This document shows positions 61,791 to 64,000 of a stretch of 64,000 nucleotides of DNA, one piece after another. The stretch comes from Acidimicrobiales bacterium. Lineage in GTDB: Bacteria > Actinomycetota > Acidimicrobiia > Acidimicrobiales > Poriferisodalaceae. Numbering within the stretch: position 1 is the stretch's first letter; each line of letters opens with the position of its first letter. A program made the translations under genes and the position numbers. Under the pieces are notes generated by a model. The model was not told where the DNA came from. It searched no databases and was given only the letters and a program-made list of their open reading frames with translations. The DNA is taken from assembly GCA_030743005.1 (NCBI GenBank), contig JASLTG010000001.1, positions 109,975 through 173,974 on the forward strand, written 5' to 3'.

Positions 61791-62570
61791 GTGCCCGAAC
61801 TGATCGAAGTTGAGCTTTACCGCAAGGCTGCCACGCGCGCCCTCAACCGAACAGTCTCGTCGGTGTTGATATCAAGCCAGAAATATCTGAAACAAGGAAC
61901 ACAACCAACGGACCTGCGATCGGCTGTGTGTGGAAGCCGATTAGTTACTGCGCGACGGACAGGAAAGTTGCTGCTGCTGGAAATAGGAACAGCAGTGGTG
62001 GGACTCAGATTCGGTATGACAGGAAGACTCATCGTGGACGGTGAAGCGACGATTAACGAATTGCTGTACACGACCAGTGAGGTCCAACAGCAACATATTC
62101 GTTTCGTCATGAACTTCGATGAGGGAGGGACACTAGCCGTGGTCGATCCGCGCAGTTTCGGCAATGTCGAATTAAACCCCGACGAGACTTCGCTAGGACC
62201 AGACGCAATGCATATACCAACCGATGATCTAGCCCAGCTATTCAAGAGAAGTCGAGCCACTATCAAAGCAGTGCTCTTAGACCAGGCAAAGATCTCAGGT
62301 ATTGGGAATCTGCTATGCGACGAAATCCTGTGGCGAACCGGCTTATCGCCGACACGGGCCGGATGTTCACTGAACTCTGAAGAAATTGAAAGAGTTACCC
62401 ACACACTTCGGAACACAATTAGAGATCTAACTAAACGCGGCGGATCACACACGGGGGACTTGCAATCGGAACGTCACAGAAAGGGCGTATGTCCAACAGA
62501 TGGTGTTCAACTAGAGCAAACCAAGGTTGCCGGTCGAACTTCATGGTGGTGCCCTGAACACCAGCTTTGA
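61791..62570 (+). CDS. Fpg/Nei-family DNA glycosylase with CxxD...CxxH zinc finger
   Basis: Bifunctional base-excision glycosylase, 259 residues. N-terminal Pro2/Glu3 in 'MPELIEVE' are the catalytic pair, Lys59 in 'RRTGKLLL' and Met76 in 'FGMTG' match substrate contacts, and the H2TH region is 'GIGNLLCDEILWRTG' (170-184). The C-terminal finger keeps the exact spacing C-x2-C-x16-C-x2-C but reads Cys234-x2-Asp237 and Cys254-x2-His257. GTG start. It may act on 8-oxoguanine or oxidised pyrimidines; the two subfamilies cannot be separated here. Its TGA overlaps the TTG start of the next small gene. Confidence 0.9.
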   Translation: MPELIEVELYRKAATRALNRTVSSVLISSQKYLKQGTQPTDLRSAVCGSRLVTARRTGKLLLLEIGTAVVGLRFGMTGRLIVDGEATINELLYTTSEVQQQHIRFVMNFDEGGTLAVVDPRSFGNVELNPDETSLGPDAMHIPTDDLAQLFKRSRATIKAVLLDQAKISGIGNLLCDEILWRTGLSPTRAGCSLNSEEIERVTHTLRNTIRDLTKRGGSHTGDLQSERHRKGVCPTDGVQLEQTKVAGRTSWWCPEHQL

Positions 62571-62887
62571 ACTCAGCTAGCTACGCTAAAGCTGTGTCGC
62601 CACTAACTTTGCTGTCTCAACAATCGCAAACAGCTGTTGGAACAGGAGCGCAAAAGTGGTGGCTTGTAGTAGCGGTCTTGTTCCTGCTGTCACTAAGTCT
62701 GACAGCCGTCTTTGTCAAAGTGTGGCGTAAGACGCTTCCTCCTGCCCGTTCGCCATATGTTCCCCCTGATTTAGTCTTCTCCATCGTTGAAGAAGATGAC
62801 GTGACTGAAAATAATGAAACGCGACACGCTGAGCCCGGACTAGGTTCGGGCGATGGCCGATGGATTCAACCCCCAAGAAATGATTGA
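62567..62887 (+). CDS. Small hypothetical membrane-anchored protein
   Basis: 106 residues with one strongly hydrophobic segment (about 31-50, 'WWLVVAVLFLLSLSLTAVFV') followed by a charged, Glu-rich tail. The TTG at 62567 overlaps the glycosylase stop; GTG 62594 is an equally likely start and would give 97 residues. It overlaps the next small gene by 35 bases in another frame. I do not recognise the family. Composition and position suggest a single-pass membrane protein with a cytoplasmic tail. Moderate confidence that it is a gene, since nothing but the frame and gene packing supports it. Confidence 0.5.
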   Translation: MNSASYAKAVSPLTLLSQQSQTAVGTGAQKWWLVVAVLFLLSLSLTAVFVKVWRKTLPPARSPYVPPDLVFSIVEEDDVTENNETRHAEPGLGSGDGRWIQPPRND

Positions 62888-63080
62888 TCGTTTTCGAGAA
62901 CGAGCAGAAGCTGTGAAGAAACGAAACCTTCCCGCCGTAGGCGGCGAGGAACGACGATTGTTCATAGAACAAGCCGAACGAGACTTTATGGATTTCTCCA
63001 TAATTGCTGATGCGTCGCCGACTATGGAGAATGGCATCCTCAACCTGGCTATTGACCTGCGACCACCCTCCGATTCGTGA
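62853..63080 (+). CDS. Small hypothetical protein, 75 residues
   Basis: Starts at ATG 62853 inside the 3' end of the preceding small gene and ends before the tRNA gene. It reads 'GFNPQEMIDRFRERAEAVKKRN', an amphipathic, basic-acidic helix, then 'LFIEQAERDFMDFSII' and a short C-terminal strand. No enzyme motif. Its reading frame, charge pattern and lack of repeats look like a real small protein; I do not recognise the family. Confidence 0.55.
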   Translation: MADGFNPQEMIDRFRERAEAVKKRNLPAVGGEERRLFIEQAERDFMDFSIIADASPTMENGILNLAIDLRPPSDS

Positions 63081-63099
63081 AGTCAACTGTCTTGATCAG

Positions 63100-63127
63100 T
63101 TGAGGGTGAGGTCTGGCTTGGTACAGT
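63100..63127 (+). promoter_or_regulatory. Predicted tRNA-Gly promoter
   Basis: TTGAGG at 63100-63105 and TACAGT at 63122-63127, 16 bp apart, end 11 bp before the first tRNA base, a normal distance for a stable-RNA promoter. The pair is only moderately close to consensus. Confidence 0.45.
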
Positions 63128-63138
63128 GACCCTTTGCT

Positions 63139-63212
63139 GCGGATGTAGCTCAGTTGGCTAGAGCGCAACCTTGCCAAGGTTGAGGTCGCCGGTTCGAATC
63201 CGGTCATCCGCT
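63139..63212 (+). tRNA. tRNA-Gly (GCC anticodon)
   Basis: The sequence folds into a complete cloverleaf: acceptor GCGGATG with CATCCGC, D-arm GCTC/GAGC, anticodon stem CAACC/GGTTG around loop TTGCCAA with anticodon GCC, T-arm GCCGG/CCGGT with TTCGAAT loop. The discriminator base is T at 63212; CCA is not encoded. GCC reads GGC and, by wobble, GGU glycine codons. Confidence 0.97.
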
Positions 63213-63220
63213 CAAAATGG

Positions 63221-63260
63221 TTGCCCTCAATCTCTAGAGATTGAGGGCAACTTCTTTTCT
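63221..63260 (+). terminator. Rho-independent terminator after tRNA-Gly
   Basis: Bases 63221-63250 form a perfect 15+15 inverted repeat (TTGCCCTCAATCTCT and its exact complement) without any sequence spacer, followed by CTTCTTTTCT. The stem and T-rich tail fit an intrinsic terminator of tRNA-Gly. Confidence 0.85.
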
Positions 63261-63350
63261 CACCCGCAGAGATTCGGTAATCGTTCCGCCAGCATGTATT
63301 GTCAATTCAGGTTCTTGGGACGACCCAAGGGCAAGGCCTGAGGAGATCAA

Positions 63351-64000
63351 TTGGTTGCACCCGCTTCGGTGGACCACAATCGACCCAATCTTGTTCGGTT
63401 CCTCAAGTTCACTCTTCCGTACTCGGCAGTTCACCTGTCGTGCCTGTTTGTTTTGATGGTCGGAGTGGGCTGGTTTGCCTTGGCCGTTTCAGTGGTGGTG
63501 TACATAATGCGAGGCTTCGGAATTACCGGCTTCTATCATCGAAAATTTAGCCACCACGCCTTCAAAACTGGCCGAGTTACCCAATTCGTCGGAGCATGGC
63601 TCGGTACTAGCGCAGCGCAAGGTGGCCCCCTGTGGTGGGTTGCTCATCATCGTAGACATCATCGAGTCTCGGACCAGGCCGGTGATCTTCATTCCCCCAA
63701 GGTCGAAGGTTTCGGAATCTCCCACCATGGCTGGCTGACACGCGCTGACGCTGACCCGTGTCATATGGATGAAGTAGCTGATTTGGCTGTATATCCCGAA
63801 CTGCGATGGCTCGATCGAAATGCTTGGGTACCGATCCTTGCAACAGCTTTCGGACTGTTGTTCTTTGGTATAGCGGTTGGCCGGCTTGTGCCATGGACAG
63901 GAACCAATGGCCCCCAGCTCGTGGTTTGGGCGTTCTTGATCAACACCGTGGTGTTGTGGCATGTCACGTTCGCGGTGAACTCGGTTTGCCACCGCTGGGG
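63351..64000 (+). CDS. Acyl-CoA desaturase, 3' end cut by window edge
   Basis: Membrane di-iron fatty acid desaturase (delta-9 type) that introduces a double bond into acyl-CoA. The first ~60 residues hold a hydrophobic segment; box 1 is His63-x4-His68 ('HRKFSH'), box 2 is His100-x2-His103-His104 ('HHRRHH'), and a further 'NSVCHRWG' near residue 213 is the conserved His before the third box, which lies beyond the window. The TTG start at 63351 has AGGAG at 63341-63345, five bases away. It is missing from the stated frames because it runs off the window end. 216 codons are visible. Confidence 0.9.
   Translation, partial: MVAPASVDHNRPNLVRFLKFTLPYSAVHLSCLFVLMVGVGWFALAVSVVVYIMRGFGITGFYHRKFSHHAFKTGRVTQFVGAWLGTSAAQGGPLWWVAHHRRHHRVSDQAGDLHSPKVEGFGISHHGWLTRADADPCHMDEVADLAVYPELRWLDRNAWVPILATAFGLLFFGIAVGRLVPWTGTNGPQLVVWAFLINTVVLWHVTFAVNSVCHRW

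Noticed and set aside
61817..62452. A 211-residue minus-strand frame
   Set aside because: It lies antisense within the Fpg/Nei gene, which has clear catalytic motifs; the antisense product is low-complexity and Ser/Val/Arg-rich.
63139..64000. tRNA-Gly as an integration site of a mobile element
   Set aside because: No integrase, direct repeat of the tRNA 3' end or phage gene was seen in the visible 0.8 kb; the next gene is a desaturase.
1..64000. CRISPR arrays, IS elements, prophage
   Set aside because: No regular direct repeats, transposase, integrase or structural phage proteins were recognised.

Overview
The window is a dense, mobile-element-free stretch of a bacterial chromosome, most likely a marine or aquatic actinobacterium of the Acidimicrobiia type. 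The reasons are: (1) the housekeeping order dapA-rnj-ftsK ... rimO-pgsA-cinA-recA-miaB-miaA-dapF-hflX is the actinobacterial one; (2) recA carries two GAAC-N4-GTTC LexA boxes of the Gram-positive/actinobacterial kind; (3) there is an LLM-type (F420-family) oxidoreductase and many P450, PhyH, SDR and BVMO genes; (4) GTG and TTG starts are common and base composition looks close to 50% GC. No gap between genes exceeds about 230 bp. No rRNA, CRISPR, IS element or phage gene was seen; there is one tRNA (Gly-GCC).

Layout. 0-5.6 kb: core genes on the + strand (end of a winged-helix-like protein, dapA, rnj, ftsK). 5.65-37.15 kb: an accessory catabolic region that separates ftsK from rimO, which are normally close neighbours in this block. 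It holds two P450s, two SMP-30-type lactonases, one Baeyer-Villiger monooxygenase, two phytanoyl-CoA-dioxygenase-like proteins, three SDRs, two tandem nitroreductases, an alkyl sulfatase, an acyl-CoA dehydrogenase, a thiolase, three transporters of small organics, three PLP aminotransferases, an unusual family A DNA polymerase and a copper P-type ATPase. No transcription factor is encoded there. 37.2-45.9 kb: rimO, pgsA, cinA, thpR, an LLM oxidoreductase, an enoyl-CoA hydratase, recA and a second, longer BVMO where recX is often found. 46.0-52.7 kb: a tightly coupled + strand run miaB-miaA-dapF-hflX-dapC-dapE. 52.7-64 kb: a mixed region with a HAD phosphatase, GMC oxidoreductase, D-aminoacylase-like amidohydrolase, DEAD-box helicase overlapping a solitary N6-adenine DNA methyltransferase, metX, an aldo/keto reductase, an Fpg/Nei glycosylase with a variant zinc finger, two small unknown genes, tRNA-Gly, a perfect-palindrome terminator and the start of an acyl-CoA desaturase cut by the window edge.

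How the parts fit. dapA, dapC, dapE and dapF are four steps of the succinylase route to diaminopimelate and lysine. RimO, MiaB and MiaA modify the translation apparatus; RecA, the polymerase and the glycosylase serve DNA maintenance. The accessory genes suggest a route for cyclic or branched hydrocarbon-like compounds: P450 hydroxylation, SDR oxidation to a ketone, BVMO oxygen insertion, lactone or ester opening by the SMP-30 and alpha/beta hydrolase genes coupled to the BVMO, then beta-oxidation by ACAD, enoyl-CoA hydratase, an HSD10-like SDR and a thiolase. This pathway is inferred from gene families and linkage; the substrate cannot be read from the sequence.
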